NCBI GenBank assembly: GCA_013423325.1
Contig: BLJB01000150.1
Span: 371,940-435,939, forward strand
Reading direction: 5' to 3'
Length of the DNA stretch: 64,000 bases
From: Usnea hakonensis
Taxonomy: Eukaryota > Ascomycota > Lecanoromycetes > Lecanorales > Parmeliaceae
A program made the translations under genes and the position numbers. The notes beneath the pieces are model-generated. The model was not told where the DNA came from and made no database searches. It saw only the letters and a program-made list of their open reading frames with translations. Shown here one piece after another: positions 30,610 through 42,500 of this stretch. Position 1 is the first letter of the stretch. Each line of letters starts with the position of its first letter.

Positions 30610-32682
30610 TTGACGTCCTTCCAACGACGCTGTCTTCCTTTCATCGTACTTGAGGGAGCCATTATTTCCGTCAGAATGGACACACCATGGCTATCTTTTC
30701 CATCTGCAAATGTGAAAAGAAACATTCTGCCAGAGGAGTGGCACTTATGTCTAGATTCTTGGCTTCTTCTGGCCCAAAACCATCTCCTTGTATCCACCAA
30801 AGTCTTCACCCTCAAAGTCACAAAGAATCCTTCTCTCCTGCAGTTTGTCACTTCCTATGTCAAGAACTCCTCCGAACCAGCCAATGCAAAGGAGAATGAC
30901 TTGAGAAAACGATGCTTTCTGCTCGTTCATCGGGTATTAAGCGAAGTCAAACCTCCCCCCCAAGCTTTGTTAGATTGGACATTCCTCGCCGACTTGAGCC
31001 ATGTCTATGCCAAGAGCACGGTTTTGCTCAAGTTGCTTGTCGACATCTGGAAGCGAGAAGCCTTAGATGAACGGCCTTCTATGCGCACCCATAGAGCCAA
31101 TCTGATCTATAGACTGGAGAGCGACCTTACGAGCAGCGATGTGGAGGAATTGCTGCTCTCAGTGGTAGCTCTCGTGAGAAAATGCTACTGCTACGGTCAA
31201 TTCCTAATGCTTGGATCCGATCTAGTCGATGCCCTTTCGGCAGCGTACAAAGACCCAAAAGCCAAGATTGCATCACAGAAGATCGTAGCTGTATCATACT
31301 TCTGTCTAATAAGCCTCTTGGAGCCCGACCAACCTCGAATCTCTACCCTGCTAGATCACCTGTACGGTCTGAAAGGTACATCAGGCGATAATCCCCTGCT
31401 CAAAGCAATGGTTGAACATACACCCCTTCTTCAAAAGCTCCGAGCACGGACCTCAGGCCCAGAAGCGACGCGAACCAAATCACTCGTCGAATCCCTAAAG
31501 GTCTTCGAAAAAGCACCAAACGGTAGACCAAAACGGCTCATCAGGAGAAAAATCGACAGGGGCAAGCAGAAAGATCGCAACAAGTACGGCCAGGATGCAA
31601 CAGAAGATATTCACATCCACAAGGCAAGCCTCGTCGCTCAAATCCAAGATCTCTTCCCAGATCTCGGTTCGGCATTCGTCGTCAAACTCCTCGACGAATA
31701 CGACGACTCCACCGAACAAGTCACCGCCCACCTCCTCGATGACAGCCTCCCACCTCACCTCAACACCCTGGACCGAACCGAAAACCTACCCGAGGCGGAC
31801 CCCTTCCCCCAGCAAACCCAACCCCACGACCTCGCCCCAAACCTAGAACCCCGCTCAACCCCACCCCCACCACCATCACCACCACCAACCAAACTACCAA
31901 CCCGCCGCAACATCCACGACAACGACGCCTTCGACCGCCTCCAAATCCCCAGCACCCAAGTGACCCTCGGCCGGCGCAACGCCACCCTAACCGCCGACGC
32001 CCTCCTCTCCACCCCGCAGCGCCCCATGGACCAAAAAGCCGCCATCCTATCCGCGCTCGCCGCCTTCGACGCCGACGACGACGAGCGCGACGACACGTAC
32101 GACGTCGAAGACGTCGGGGGCACCGTCGACGCCACAAACGACGACACCGCCGACGAGCGCAGGGAGGAACTGCACGAAGAGGTCCTGTGGAACGCGTACA
32201 AGATGAATCCCGAGGGTTTCGGTCGTGGTGCGGATACGCGGAGGGGGAAGGCGAGGGCGGCGCTGAAGAGCGAGACGGGCATGACGGATGAGGCGATTGA
32301 GGGGTGGGGGATCATGGCCGGGAGGGATCCGCGGAGAGTGCAGCGGTTGGAGAGGAAGTATGAGATGGGTGGTGGGGGGGTGGCTGGTCAGACGCAGTTG
32401 GGACGGTCGGCGTGGACGGCGGATTCCGGGGCCGAAGAGGGGACGGAGGATAGTGATGTTGGGGGGAATGGCAGAGGGGGGAGAGGCGGAGGCGGAAGAG
32501 GGAGAGGGAGGGGCAGGGGAAGGGGAGGAGGCCGCGGTGGTGCAAGTCTGGCAGGGCCGTCCGATGACAAAGAAACGCAGGTAGCGAGGCAGAGGAAGGA
32601 TGCGAATAAAGGGTCGCGAGCTAATCACAACCGGCGGGATCAGCGCGCGCGGAAGATGGCTAGGGGCGGGTTGATGGGATGA
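30610..32682 (+). CDS. CUE3: CUE-domain protein, Cue3/ASCC2-like subunit of the RQT complex
   Basis: An intronless frame gives 690 residues from 30610 or 668 from the ATG at 30676 (MDTPWLSFPSANVKRNILP), which looks the more natural start. The N-terminal half is an all-helical domain (LPEEWHLCLDSWLLLAQ) as in ASCC2/Cue3. The CUE domain lies near residues 337-382 of the long form (LVAQIQDLFPDLGSAFVVKL, LLDEYDDSTEQVTAHLL), and the C-terminus is RG-rich. Cue3/Rqt3 binds K63-ubiquitin on uS10 of collided ribosomes and, with the Slh1 helicase, splits them. Coding-strand composition flips from C-rich to G-rich near 32190. Confidence 0.85.
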   Translation: MTSFQRRCLPFIVLEGAIISVRMDTPWLSFPSANVKRNILPEEWHLCLDSWLLLAQNHLLVSTKVFTLKVTKNPSLLQFVTSYVKNSSEPANAKENDLRKRCFLLVHRVLSEVKPPPQALLDWTFLADLSHVYAKSTVLLKLLVDIWKREALDERPSMRTHRANLIYRLESDLTSSDVEELLLSVVALVRKCYCYGQFLMLGSDLVDALSAAYKDPKAKIASQKIVAVSYFCLISLLEPDQPRISTLLDHLYGLKGTSGDNPLLKAMVEHTPLLQKLRARTSGPEATRTKSLVESLKVFEKAPNGRPKRLIRRKIDRGKQKDRNKYGQDATEDIHIHKASLVAQIQDLFPDLGSAFVVKLLDEYDDSTEQVTAHLLDDSLPPHLNTLDRTENLPEADPFPQQTQPHDLAPNLEPRSTPPPPPSPPPTKLPTRRNIHDNDAFDRLQIPSTQVTLGRRNATLTADALLSTPQRPMDQKAAILSALAAFDADDDERDDTYDVEDVGGTVDATNDDTADERREELHEEVLWNAYKMNPEGFGRGADTRRGKARAALKSETGMTDEAIEGWGIMAGRDPRRVQRLERKYEMGGGGVAGQTQLGRSAWTADSGAEEGTEDSDVGGNGRGGRGGGGRGRGRGRGRGGGRGGASLAGPSDDKETQVARQRKDANKGSRANHNRRDQRARKMARGGLMG

Positions 32683-32856
32683 GAAACGTCGTCCGGGAGC
32701 CAACAAAGGGCTGGTTGGCAAACAATTTCTCCCAAGTGAAGCGTTCGAAAAACGCAAAGTAAATTGACCGACCCATATCTCAATTCAATCTACCGTCCCA
32801 CATCTTTCCATTCCCTCACCTCATAGCCCTACAAGACCCTCCCTCTCAATCCACCT

Positions 32857-34341
32857 TCACTTACTCGCCACAGCACAAGCCCCCATCTCAATTTTCTTCA
32901 CCGGCCCCCCCGTGGGCGAGATGTCGAAATCGAAAATATCCATCGGGAGCCCCAACGTCATGCAAGCGTTCGGAATGTCCACCAACCCCCCCACATGTCC
33001 CTGGATCGGCGCACAGCTCAACATCAGGTAGACCTGGTAATCAGAGTACCCTAGAACCCAAAGTCAGCGTCCGTGATGGTCCGAGTGCCTCTCTCACCAC
33101 CCCCACGTCAGCAAACAAATATGAACACTCACCATATCGTCTCAAATACTCAATGCACCTCAAGGTCGCCTGCCTGTACGCCACAGTAGCATCCATGTAA
33201 TGCTGCACACCCTTCTCATCGACACTGAATCCCTCAAAAGTCAAATACCTGCTCGGTCCATAATGAGGCTCTACGGGTCCGGGCAGGAAGAGCGGGCTCT
33301 TCATGTCCATATCCTTCATGCCATTCTTCATCACCGACAATTTCATCGTGATGACTCCCGCCATCTCAATCGCGCCGCAGAAAGAAATCTCGCCGTCGCC
33401 TTGGCTGAAATGGAGATCGCCCACGCTGAATTTCGCCCCGGAGACGTGGATCGGGAGGAAGACTTTACTGCCCCGGCTCAGGTTCTTGATGTCGCAGTTG
33501 CCGCCATGCTCTGGGCGGCCAGGTATAGTCCTTGCGCCCTCTTTGCCTACCTTTTCTTTGAGCTCGCCGGAGGCGGAGCCAGCGTGGACGTTCTGGGGCT
33601 GAGGCGGCTGGGCGACGATACGTTTTAGTTCGGTGGTGCTGATGAGGTGGGATTCACGGCGGTTCCACTCAGCGAGTATCTCGGCGGATGGAGCACAGCC
33701 GAGGATGCCCGGATGGATGAGACCAGGGAAGCGGAGATGAGGGATGTGGCGCGAGGAACAGAATATGCCTTCAAAGTCCCAGATTGCTTTAGCACTAATG
33801 AATAGCATTGAATCAGTAGTGTAATACGAATATCTTGATCTTCATACTGGAGACCTACGCGTTAGGGTATATCTCGTCAAGAAAGCCTCCCCCATTGTCC
33901 TTGTCAAACACGCCCGTGAAGCCCCACGGCTGCTCCTGGAATGGCTGGACATCTTGGATCTCCACCACGAGGACATCTCCAGGTTCGGCGCCTTCGACCT
34001 CAAACGGACCAGACAAGTAGTGAATCTTGGTGAGGTCGATGTTCTTCATGTCGTCGGCGCTGTCATTGTTGCCAATCTGTCCCCCTGTCCAATCGACACA
34101 CTCCACCTTGAAGACCTCCCCGTCTTTGACTTTGGCCGCGAACGGAACTGTAGAAGAGTCAGTGGCAAGGGGTAATGATGTTGAAGGGGGCTCATGCCAT
34201 CTGGATGCCATCTGTTCTTAAGGAGGTCAGTGCAAGCTTCACGAAGGTTTAGACAGATGCACGAACATGCAGTACGGGCTGCTGATCTGCCGGCTTCTTT
34301 AGATCAACCTTAACAGCGGTTCGTATCTCGGTGAGACCCAT
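32857..34341 (-). CDS. fmdS: formamidase (FmdA/AmdA family)
   Basis: Five exons (34341-34267, 34216-34198, 34147-33859, 33794-33133, 33050-32857) give 412 residues that follow fungal formamidases closely: MGLTEIRTAVKVDLKKPA, ECVDWTGGQI, HYLSGPFEVEGAEPGD, QPWGFTGVFDKDNGGGFLDE, FPGLIHPGILGCAPS, RTIPGRPEHGGNCDIKNLS, GDLHFSQGDGEISFCGA, GYSDYQVYLMLSCAP. The enzyme hydrolyses formamide to formate and ammonia in the cytosol for nitrogen scavenging. Exon 2 is only 19 nt and restores HNRWHPD; the intron after it begins GC (G|GCATGA) and ends AG, 50 nt, which is the only way I found to obtain HNRWHPDVPFAAKVKDG. The symbol follows Aspergillus usage. Confidence 0.95.
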
Positions 34342-34931
34342 GTTGCTGGAGTGATGATGACTTTATTGTGGGGATATTGATTGTTCAGTAAAGATTCCAG
34401 ATGAGAATGATCTTGTTCGACAACAGGTCGGACTAGCAGGATTCAGGAATTGGAGAAAAGAAGCAAATTCAAATATGTCAGAGTAATGGCGGGGCAATGG
34501 AAAGCCAATTGACCTAGACCTCGTCAGATCATGACCCCACCAAATGAATTACTAGGTACCTTAGATCTGGGGCCAGGCTCCGCAATTAGCTCCTCTGCAA
34601 ACGAGTCATGCAGGAACCTTGATAAGGAATACTTTACAGTACTCCGTACAGTAAAAACCAAATGACGAAAAATTTATCGATAAGAAAGTCGACTAAGTCA
34701 TTGAGCTTCCTAAAGGAATCGCAAACACGCTTGACTAGCGAAAAGACAAGGGTAAACCAAAAGGAAAAATCATCAGTGTAAATGCAAAACATCATGACGC
34801 TGTACCGAGAACAATGATTGTGAGATGCTCTGTGGTCATAGATGCAGTTGCGCGTCTATTTTTTTTTTTTTGATTCCCGAATGGGCTGTCAGACTTGTAC
34901 CAGCTTTCTTATGTGTGATTCCGCCCAAAAG
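34342..34931. other. intergenic between two minus-strand genes
   Basis: About 590 bp, AT-rich in part, with a TACTCCGTA 9-mer at 34640-34648 and an 11-nt T run near 34860. It includes the formamidase promoter. Confidence 0.4.
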
Positions 34932-36255
34932 CTATGAAAACTTTTTTCCAGGCGAATTAAATGTCTCAATCTGCTCCTTCCCTACTGTATCAGTGTTATT
35001 CGCATCCAAATTGTGCAACGGAAGCTCCAGGAATTTCTGCTTGTTCTTCCACGTCACCTGGCTTTCCGCAAAATTCTCACTGTACGCTGGTGATGGCGGA
35101 GGATCCGTAATCTTCGTGATCAGATATGCTGTCGACGCTTCTGCAATGCCGTAGATCAAGACACCTAGGAGCGGTATCTTGAGAAAGATGTAGAAGCCAA
35201 CACCGAATCCGAACAGCACGCCCTCGCGATCGTGGAACCAATGCTTCCTCTGCTCCTTTGTGAAACGGATTCTAGAGAAGTATGGTTCAAGCTATGACAC
35301 CATTAGCCAATTGAACTGCAGCAGAAACGCAAGTCTCAGCCCTGGTACGCGAGGACGCACCAATTCTCTCATCAGACTTCTCGACGAGAAGTAGCTCTGC
35401 AGGAAAACGACGAGGTATCTTCTAGGCAGGAAAATACCACTGCCAAATATGATCGTAGCCGGAATGGGCCCCACAGCGTTATTGAAAGTGTAGAAGCTGG
35501 CCGATGGAAGAACAAATCGTCCAACGAGGGGCAGGTATGATAGTGCATATATAGCAAGTGATATTCCAGCTCTTCGTCCAAATCGCATGAGAAATGCCAA
35601 TGCGGCATCCATCGGAGCTCTATGCTTGCTCGTATCGCCATGGGCTGAGTACATGCGCAATTCTGCAAAATATGTCGCGCGTAGCGTCTTGGGATCCTCT
35701 GACTTGTGTTTTGCGTAGTATGTCTGGTCGACCCATTGCAGCGAGTCCATGAACCTATGCTGGTCAGTTCTAAACTACCGAAACCAGCTGATGTCTGGAT
35801 TCCTCACATGTGGTCCAAAGTCGGCGTGATGTACCGCATCAAGCTCATGAGGAAAAACGGAACCTGCAGGACAGAATTTGCCAGGAAATCCATGCCACCC
35901 ACTAACTTGTCATCCCATGTTACACTATCGAAGTTGATGAAGAAGCCGAGAGCCCATAGCGATATCTTGACTGTGATTATCTGCAGGAGCAGTCGCGAAT
36001 TAGTCTCACATTGAATCATGGGCATACAGATAACCCACAGGGACTGCAACAAGGATTCTGATGGCGACACCTGCACAGACAGCAATTGCTGCCTGTCTGT
36101 AGTGCTCATATTTGAAGAGTCCCGGGTTTTGTAGAGCGCGGTATGCTGGTATCTCTTTCAGCTTTTAGCGCTGATTTGGGGCTGTTGGGTCGCGAACCCC
36201 CGACTACGGTCAACTGGGCACCGCGCAAGATAGCGTTGGGATCAAAATTTGACAT
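34932..36255 (-). CDS. multi-pass membrane protein, UsgS-like
   Basis: Five exons (36255-36198, 36145-36039, 35980-35808, 35754-35361, 35291-34932) give 363 residues with matching phases. The start is MSNFDPNAILRGAQLT. Conserved-looking blocks are AYRALQNPGLFKYEHYRQA, TWDDKLVGGMDFLANSVLQV, YITPTLDHMFMDSLQWVDQ, YFSSRSLMRELLEPYFSRIR, DREGVLFGFGVGFYIFLKIP and GIAEASTAYLITKITDPPP. About six hydrophobic segments are seen. The closest annotation I recall is the Aspergillus transmembrane protein UsgS, also reminiscent of the EI24-type membrane fold. No biochemical function is known to me. Length is normal for the group. Confidence 0.75.
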
Positions 36256-36625
36256 TGAGACTTCCGGTAGCTCTTATGAGAGCCGACGCAGGTCAAATGG
36301 AAGGACGGGTGGAAAGTAGGTTAAAGAAGTCCGCTTGGTAAGATACTCCGTAGACTTGTAGAGTAGCGAATTCGCTAGTGCGGAAAAATTACGGTTATTC
36401 AGTTGCATAAAGAGTTGCTAAACTACACAATTTGCTAGAAAGCATGCAACATGTCATAGCATACCCTATCGTTCTTCCTTGTGCGCTCCGGAATCCTACA
36501 AAGTAAACCCATCCCCTCAAAAATCCCAAGATTTTCGACTCCTATGACGAGTCAAAAACTCCAAAAAATGCCGATATCCTATTTATTTTCTGTAACGAAG
36601 CATCCTGACCTGGACGAATTAAATT
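36256..36625. other. intergenic, with TACTCCGTA motif
   Basis: About 370 bp between the UsgS-like start and the esterase stop. It contains a TACTCCGTA 9-mer at 36344-36352. Confidence 0.4.
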
Positions 36626-37929
36626 TCAAGCTGAAAGGATCTTCGCAAGCTGGGAGCCCATGAAATTATGCATTGGATAGGTTGGGTGGAGGCTGTTCAG
36701 CCAAAAGTACTGATTGACAGGGATACCGCATGATTGATTGATGGAGGTCAAGGAGGACGTGCCACTAGAAAGGTAGTAAGCTTCCAAGCTGCTTTTTCCA
36801 AGGTCGCCAGAATGGTGCTTACTTCTCATATGCAATGCAATAGTTTGTCGTGTTCAGGTATTCTGCCGTCTCGCCAAATTGTGACGGGTCGTTCAGAACG
36901 CTAGTGAAGAGGAAGTTCGTGTCGAATGTGAATAAAGTCGTGTCCGTGTGGCGTAGAGCTAGGTTATAAACAAGGGCACCAAGTCGAAAATTGAACGCTC
37001 CGATAAAGCTGGCCTGGGCAGATTGTTCAACAGAGCCTGTCTCAAGCGTCCCAGGTGAACGATCGACGGGAGGGACGTTCATGAAAAGGAAATTACGCGC
37101 TCCGACGGCGTACAACTGATCTTACTTTTAGCTTATGGCCCACGACGAAAATGAGGGAGACGAACCTCGTCGACGAGGCTTTCGTACGACTTGACAAGCT
37201 CGTAGTTCACAGAGTCGTTGTGCGACGCAAAAGGAGCGAAAGAGTTCGTCACGTCGTTGATACCAAAAAATATGGTAAAGAGAGTATTGGAAGCTGCCCA
37301 CGGAATTTTGCTGTTGTTTACGTAGGTGTGCAGAAATTCATGCTCAACCTGGTCTTGAAAGCTGCGCACAGTAGGTCCAAAGCCTGACATAACGATCGAG
37401 TCATTAATCGTGGCTCCACCGTGAGCCAAATTATAGACCTGAATGTAACTCTCATTGTAAGTGGTTGTCAGGAAGTCAATATAATTAGGGCCATCGCTGG
37501 AGGTAGAGCCAGGGTATGAAGGGTTGCCTAAAGGATTACCGGGATTAGGTTGTTCGCCTGAGATGTTGAAGCTTGTGCTGGTGTACGAGTCACCGCTTCC
37601 ACAGTGTCAGAGAACACTAGATCGGCTCCTTAGGATGGAACGTACAATGCAAAAAGATAGCTGATATTCTTCCAACCGTTCCAGTAATCCATATATTGTC
37701 GGCGGACAAGTTCAGCGTAGTCAAATGACCAGTGAGATCGCAGCACTGGTGTTGCATGCAACCAATAGTCTGCGTTGTTGCTGAACTTTTCACGTACAGG
37801 GTGACAATAGGGTTGTGGCTGGGCAGTTGATTGCGCGGTCACCAGCAAAGCCGTAGCAAGAAAGACAAGAGCGAGCAACATGAGGACACTCACGGCGAAA
37901 GGCGAATGCGGACCCGAGACAAGAGACAA
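36626..37929 (-). CDS. SGNH/GDSL carbohydrate esterase (CE16-type acetylesterase)
   Basis: Four exons (37929-37646, 37595-37166, 37115-36823, 36764-36626) give 381 residues. A hydrophobic segment at residues 12-33 could be a signal peptide or an anchor. The first splice restores the catalytic block YLFAFGDSYTSTSFN with the nucleophile Ser. Further SGNH blocks are NLAHGGATIND (Gly), FFGINDVTN (Asn) and LNSLHPTYPMHNFM (catalytic His). CE16 enzymes remove acetyl groups from plant xylo-oligosaccharides and work outside the cell. Many NxT/NxS sites support secretion. The pre-catalytic extension of about 60 residues (FDYAELVRRQYMDYWNGW) is longer than I expect for the family. Confidence 0.85.
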
Positions 37930-38569
37930 GAGAAAAAGCTGCTACGTCTTGTTCTGAAGTTTTCCAAAAATAGTGTGGTGTTTGACGAAGAGAGATGAAG
38001 AAAAGAAAGCTACGTTTCCTGTTTCCTCACATAATAGCTCCTTCCACATATTGACAGACAAATTCTGAGAGGAAACAATGACCACAACAACATCTTCGGA
38101 AGAAAGGTATTCACACTTAGACGGAATTGGATAGCATTCGAGCAAAATTCAAGTGAGCAGAGTGGGAAAGCCTCTCCCAAGGATATGGGATACAGCATGG
38201 CAACCGCGATGCCTGCAACGAAGCAAGGTATGTCTCCTCGCTCAGGTAGCACAGTGACGGTTTAATTTCCACTTCTAAACACTTGAGGCACATCTTATAG
38301 AGGCGAGATAGGAATCTATCAAGATGTTGTTGCTTGCTAGGCAAATTTGAGGTCCGCATTTCAAGTCCGAGGGTGGGTGACAAAAGTCTCTGCCGACTTT
38401 TGCCCGCAATAATAGCGCGGAAATTAGTCGGCAGAGACTTTTGTCACCCACCCTCCGTCACCGGTTTTTCAGGACCTTAGTAGGCCTTACGGCTAGTGTA
38501 AGATACTCGATATATTACATGCCACTTCAAGAATTTGTTACCTCAATGGTAATACTGGAGTCCCTAAAG
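37930..38569. promoter_or_regulatory. divergent esterase/SRP14 intergenic region
   Basis: This 640-bp gap separates two divergent genes and contains the perfect 30-bp inverted repeat at 38369-38455. Otherwise no element is recognised. Confidence 0.4.
38369..38455. repeat. perfect 30-bp inverted repeat with 27-nt spacer
   Basis: The left arm 38369-38398 (GAGGGTGGGTGACAAAAGTC...) is the exact reverse complement of the right arm 38426-38455. The 27-nt spacer is TTTGCCCGC, then AATAATAGCG, then CGGAAATT. It could be the two terminal repeats of an almost completely deleted DNA transposon or MITE, or a large hairpin in the SRP14 promoter or leader (115 bp upstream of the ATG). No obvious target-site duplication flanks it. 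Confidence 0.95.
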
Positions 38570-39119
38570 ATGGATCTTCGTGGACATCTCAGCATTGATG
38601 AGGTACCTGCAATTCGACTCCAATTGTGTAACCATTGAATCGCTAACAGTCCAGTTTCTAAATCGACTTACCTCCCTTTTCGAATCCCGTCGTGTCGCCG
38701 CCCACGGCTCCGTCTTCCTCACCCAAAAACGCCGTATGCCTACAATTCCTGCCTCGATCTGCAATCCCCAACTTTCAGACTGATAAAACGTTTAAGTATC
38801 CCCTCCGGACCTCCCATCAGGTGCCACCGACGTACCCTTGCCACCTTCGTCATCCTTCCCCGACCTGCACCCGCCGCATCCTATACCAGTGCTGATCCGA
38901 GCAACGAACGGCAAATCGGAAGAGAAGAAAAAAGATAAGATCAAGATCAGTACTATAGTGCAAGCCGATGAGCTAGAAGGATTCTTCGTGAAGTATGCCG
39001 AGGTGTGGAAAGCCGGGATGAGCGGATTGAAGAAGAGGGATCGGAGTGGGAGAAAGAAGGGAAAGGCCAAGAAGAAAGGTGCGGAGGGTCAAAGGGTGAA
39101 GGAGGAGAAAAAGAGCTGA
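38570..39119 (+). CDS. SRP14: signal recognition particle subunit SRP14
   Basis: Three exons (38570-38602, 38655-38733, 38821-39119) give 136 residues with matching phases. The start MDLRGHLSIDEFLNRLTSLF and the block ESRRVAAHGSVFLTQKR match fungal SRP14; the second part has IPVLIRATNGKSEEKKKDKI, ISTIVQADELEGFFVKYAEV and GMSGLKKRDRSGRKKGKAKK, ending in a Lys-rich tail. SRP14 binds the Alu domain of 7SL RNA and contributes to elongation arrest during co-translational targeting to the ER. The gene is hidden from simple ORF scans because exon 1 is 33 nt. Length is usual for fungi. Confidence 0.93.
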
Positions 39120-39529
39120 GACGCAAGAAAGCTATCTAGACGGCACAAGACTTGCCAAATGGCGAGCATCTAGCATTGGAGCGCAGGATGCCCCGTACGA
39201 GAGTACAGGAGCTCACAAGAGTGTAGAAACGTTCCGACTGCATCCTCGAGAAGACATGGGAAGTCGGATGCAGGAGGTCCAGTGTTAGACTCTGCGCCAC
39301 AAGCTTCGTGGAAAGAAATGTTGGCAAAATTGATGCCCTGTAGGCATAAGTGACTGACATTGTCCTAAGATTCAGATTATGTGCACAATGAATGTTCTTC
39401 CATACCAGACAACACTGCATGAACCCTTGTAGTAGCACGAAGCCCAATGCCTACTTAATTCTGATGATTTCAGGAGTAACCCCATACAAATGGCATCACC
39501 GACGCTGGTCTAGGCGAGAAGATATTTGC
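39120..39529. other. intergenic, convergent SRP14/SMC4 flanks
   Basis: About 410 bp between stop codons; nothing recognised. Confidence 0.4.
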
Positions 39530-42500
39530 CTAAGCTCTGCCAGTAATGTAGTCTCTGTTCTCTACCGTTACACTCTTAGTCTATGAAGCGTTAGTAATGA
39601 TTCCATCCTGTCACTAGTCCGCACTTACCATATGGTTAACCTTGTAGACGCCGACCAGCCGAGAAGCCAGCTCGAACATGTTATTTCTAAGAGAAATGAC
39701 GATAAATTGTGCGTTCTTGGTTCTCTCCTTGATGTAGCTGGCAACGATGGAGACATTGCGAAAATCCAAAGCCGCATCGATCTCGTCCATAACATAGAGT
39801 GGAGTTGGCTTGTAGTGATGAAGAGCAAACACCAGGGCTAAACTACTCAGCGTCTTTTCACCCCCTGAAAGATTTGAGATATTCTTCCATGACTTCTTCG
39901 GCGGCATAACGCTGAAAAGGATGCCCTCAGAGAATGGGTCTAATGAATCGACGAGCTCCAACTCGGCATTTCCGCCCATGGTAATCATCTGATACATTTC
40001 CTTCAATCGTAGAGAAATCAGACTGAATCCGGTCATGAAACCTTCGAGACGGAGTTTTCGAAGATCATCGCACCGTTTCTTTGCACTATCTCGTTGACAG
40101 ATGGCAGATTGCAAGTCATTACTGCGTGAAGTGTATTCTTCGACACGGCGACGGTATTCAGCCAGCACGCCGAGCTCGACATTGACATTTTGGATTTTCT
40201 CTTCAAGGATTGCGATGTCACCCTTTAGCGTATCTTTGTCCATATCCTCGAGCTCATCCTTGGTATACTGAGGTAATTCTTCTGCCGCCTGTTCTTCTCC
40301 GAGGTCACTAACGCTTTGGATACTCAATTTGCCAAGCTTCTCATTCCAGTACTTCAGTCGTTTCTGGTTCTCGGACTGAGCCTTCTGGTTCTCTTCAAGC
40401 TTATTGCGCATTTCGATCTCGACAGCGCGAGTCTCGTTCAATTCAGCGGTCTTGTCATCCAGCTCCCGCTTCAAAGCAGCAAGCTCTTCCTGCTTCGCGC
40501 CTAGCGCCTCTTGTGCTTCTTCTGCCTTAAGTCTGGAGGCGGAAGCGTCGTCTGATTGTGTTTTTACCTCATTGACCAAGTTGTCAAGCTCCTCGGCGGC
40601 AGAAGCGAGCTCCTTCTCAGCATCCTCGTATGATTTCAGGTGCTTGACCTTTTGCTTCTCAGCTTTTGACTTGGCGACCTCTGCATTGGACATTTCTTCC
40701 ACAAGAGTCTCGATCTGTTCTTTCAGGCCATCTACCTTGGCTTTCTGTCCTCTGAGCCGCACACCACCAACTTCCATGATCTTGTCTTGAAGTTCCTGAA
40801 TCTCTTGCTCAAGATCAGCCGTTTCTGCACGTAGCTTCTGGACATCCTTTTCGAGTTTGGAGACCTGCTTCTTCAGGGTGTGAATACGAACATCATCGGC
40901 GTTACTCGTTGGCTGCGCTGCGGTCAGCTCGCTTACCCTGCGCTGAGCGTCTGCAAGATTTCGTTTCAGGCTCTCAAATTCCAAGCCAGTCTTCTGAATG
41001 GCCGTCTCCAGCTGAGGCACCTGGTCTCTGAATTCTTTCAAAGAAACTTCGAGCACTCTTTGCTTGTCTTGGTGACTCTGGAAGTTTTGTTCTAGCTGGT
41101 CGCGGTCAACTTCCAGCTTCGACACTTGCTCTTTGGAAGTTTCAGCGACAAGCTTGGACGACATCCCACCTCTTGCGACACGAGTCCCGCCACCACTCAT
41201 GGTTCCTGATACATCGATTAGTTGCCCATCCAAGGTTACCACCCTCCATCTTCGAGCGCCATACGCAATACGATTCGCTTGCTCGAGGTCTTTCGCCACG
41301 AGGGTATTTTGTAGAACACTGAAGAAAGCAGAACGGAATATGTCGTTCTTCGTCTTCACGAGATCGAACAGTCTTGGTACACCTTCTGGAGTGTCGATCG
41401 CAGAAAGATCTCTTTTCGCCAGACGATCCAGCAAGATGATGTTTGCTCTTCCCAGATTGTTCTTGCGCAAGTAGTCAATGCACTGCTGGCCCACCTCAAC
41501 CGAGTCGACTACCAGATTTTCCAGCGATGGGCAGGCCGTCGATATGGCTACGTCGTATTTCTGGTCGATCGTGCCTAGATTACCGAGTCGTCCATGGAAA
41601 CCTTCTATTCGTCCCGACTCCTTCAGTCGCATCAAGCCACTGAGTACATTGCCTTGACTTTGGGTGCTTGAAAGACTAGCTCTGGCTTCGTCGGCCTTTT
41701 GTCTGGCCCCGGACAGCTGTGATCTCATCTCAGGTTCCTTCTCCATCAACTTGGTAATCTCGTTCTGGACTTTCCCGGCATCTTTCTCCACCTGCACCTT
41801 CTGAGCTTTGAGTCCCTTGATCTCCTCTTCTTTGATCTTGGAGTTCTCTTCAAGAGAGATGGTCCTTCCTTGGGCCTCTTCAAGCGCGACAGTGCCTGCT
41901 GAAGCTCTTTCACGCAATATCTCGAGTTCGCTCTGGGTGACGGCAATCGCTGATTGCTTCTCGTTGATTCGCTCATTCCACGGTTCCAGTGACTTTTGCT
42001 TAGCAGCTATTCGGTCTGAGAAAGCCTGGGTTTTCCCTTTCAGGATGTCTCGAATACTGGCTAGCTCCTTATCTTCGTCACGCATATTCTTTTCCAATGT
42101 CGCGATCTCTTTCGTATTGCGCTCGATGTCATCCGAGTGCTTCTGTGCTATGCTGTTCGCTTCAGAACTGGAAAGTCGACTTGACTGCAACGCCTTTTCG
42201 AGCTTGATTTGCTTATTTGTAAGAAATTTCTTCTTCTCTTCATACCTCACATGCTCCTTGTCATACTTTGCCATTTCCTTGATGACGGCCTGAGTCGCAT
42301 TCTGCAAGGCCTGGTACTCCTTAGCACCATGCTTGTACGCTTTCTCAATATTCTTGATGCCAGTCTCGTTACCCTGATGCTTTTCGAGCTCCGCATTAAG
42401 CTGACCCTGCATTTGTCCAATAGCCTCGTCTGTCACTTTAAGATTGTCTTCACATTCATCAATGTAGACTTGATACAGAGAAGACTGTTTAAAAGCAAGC

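Noticed and set aside
31755..32757. Long minus-strand frames rich in Pro, Arg or Ser opposite the CUE3-like gene
   Set aside because: The plus frame has a recognisable CUE domain. High GC with few stops explains the antisense frames.
39614..39634. Read-through C-terminus of SMC4 (ending MVSAD)
   Set aside because: A spliced 51-nt exon gives TKSVTVENRDYITG, which agrees with SMC4 proteins, so the read-through end is an artefact.
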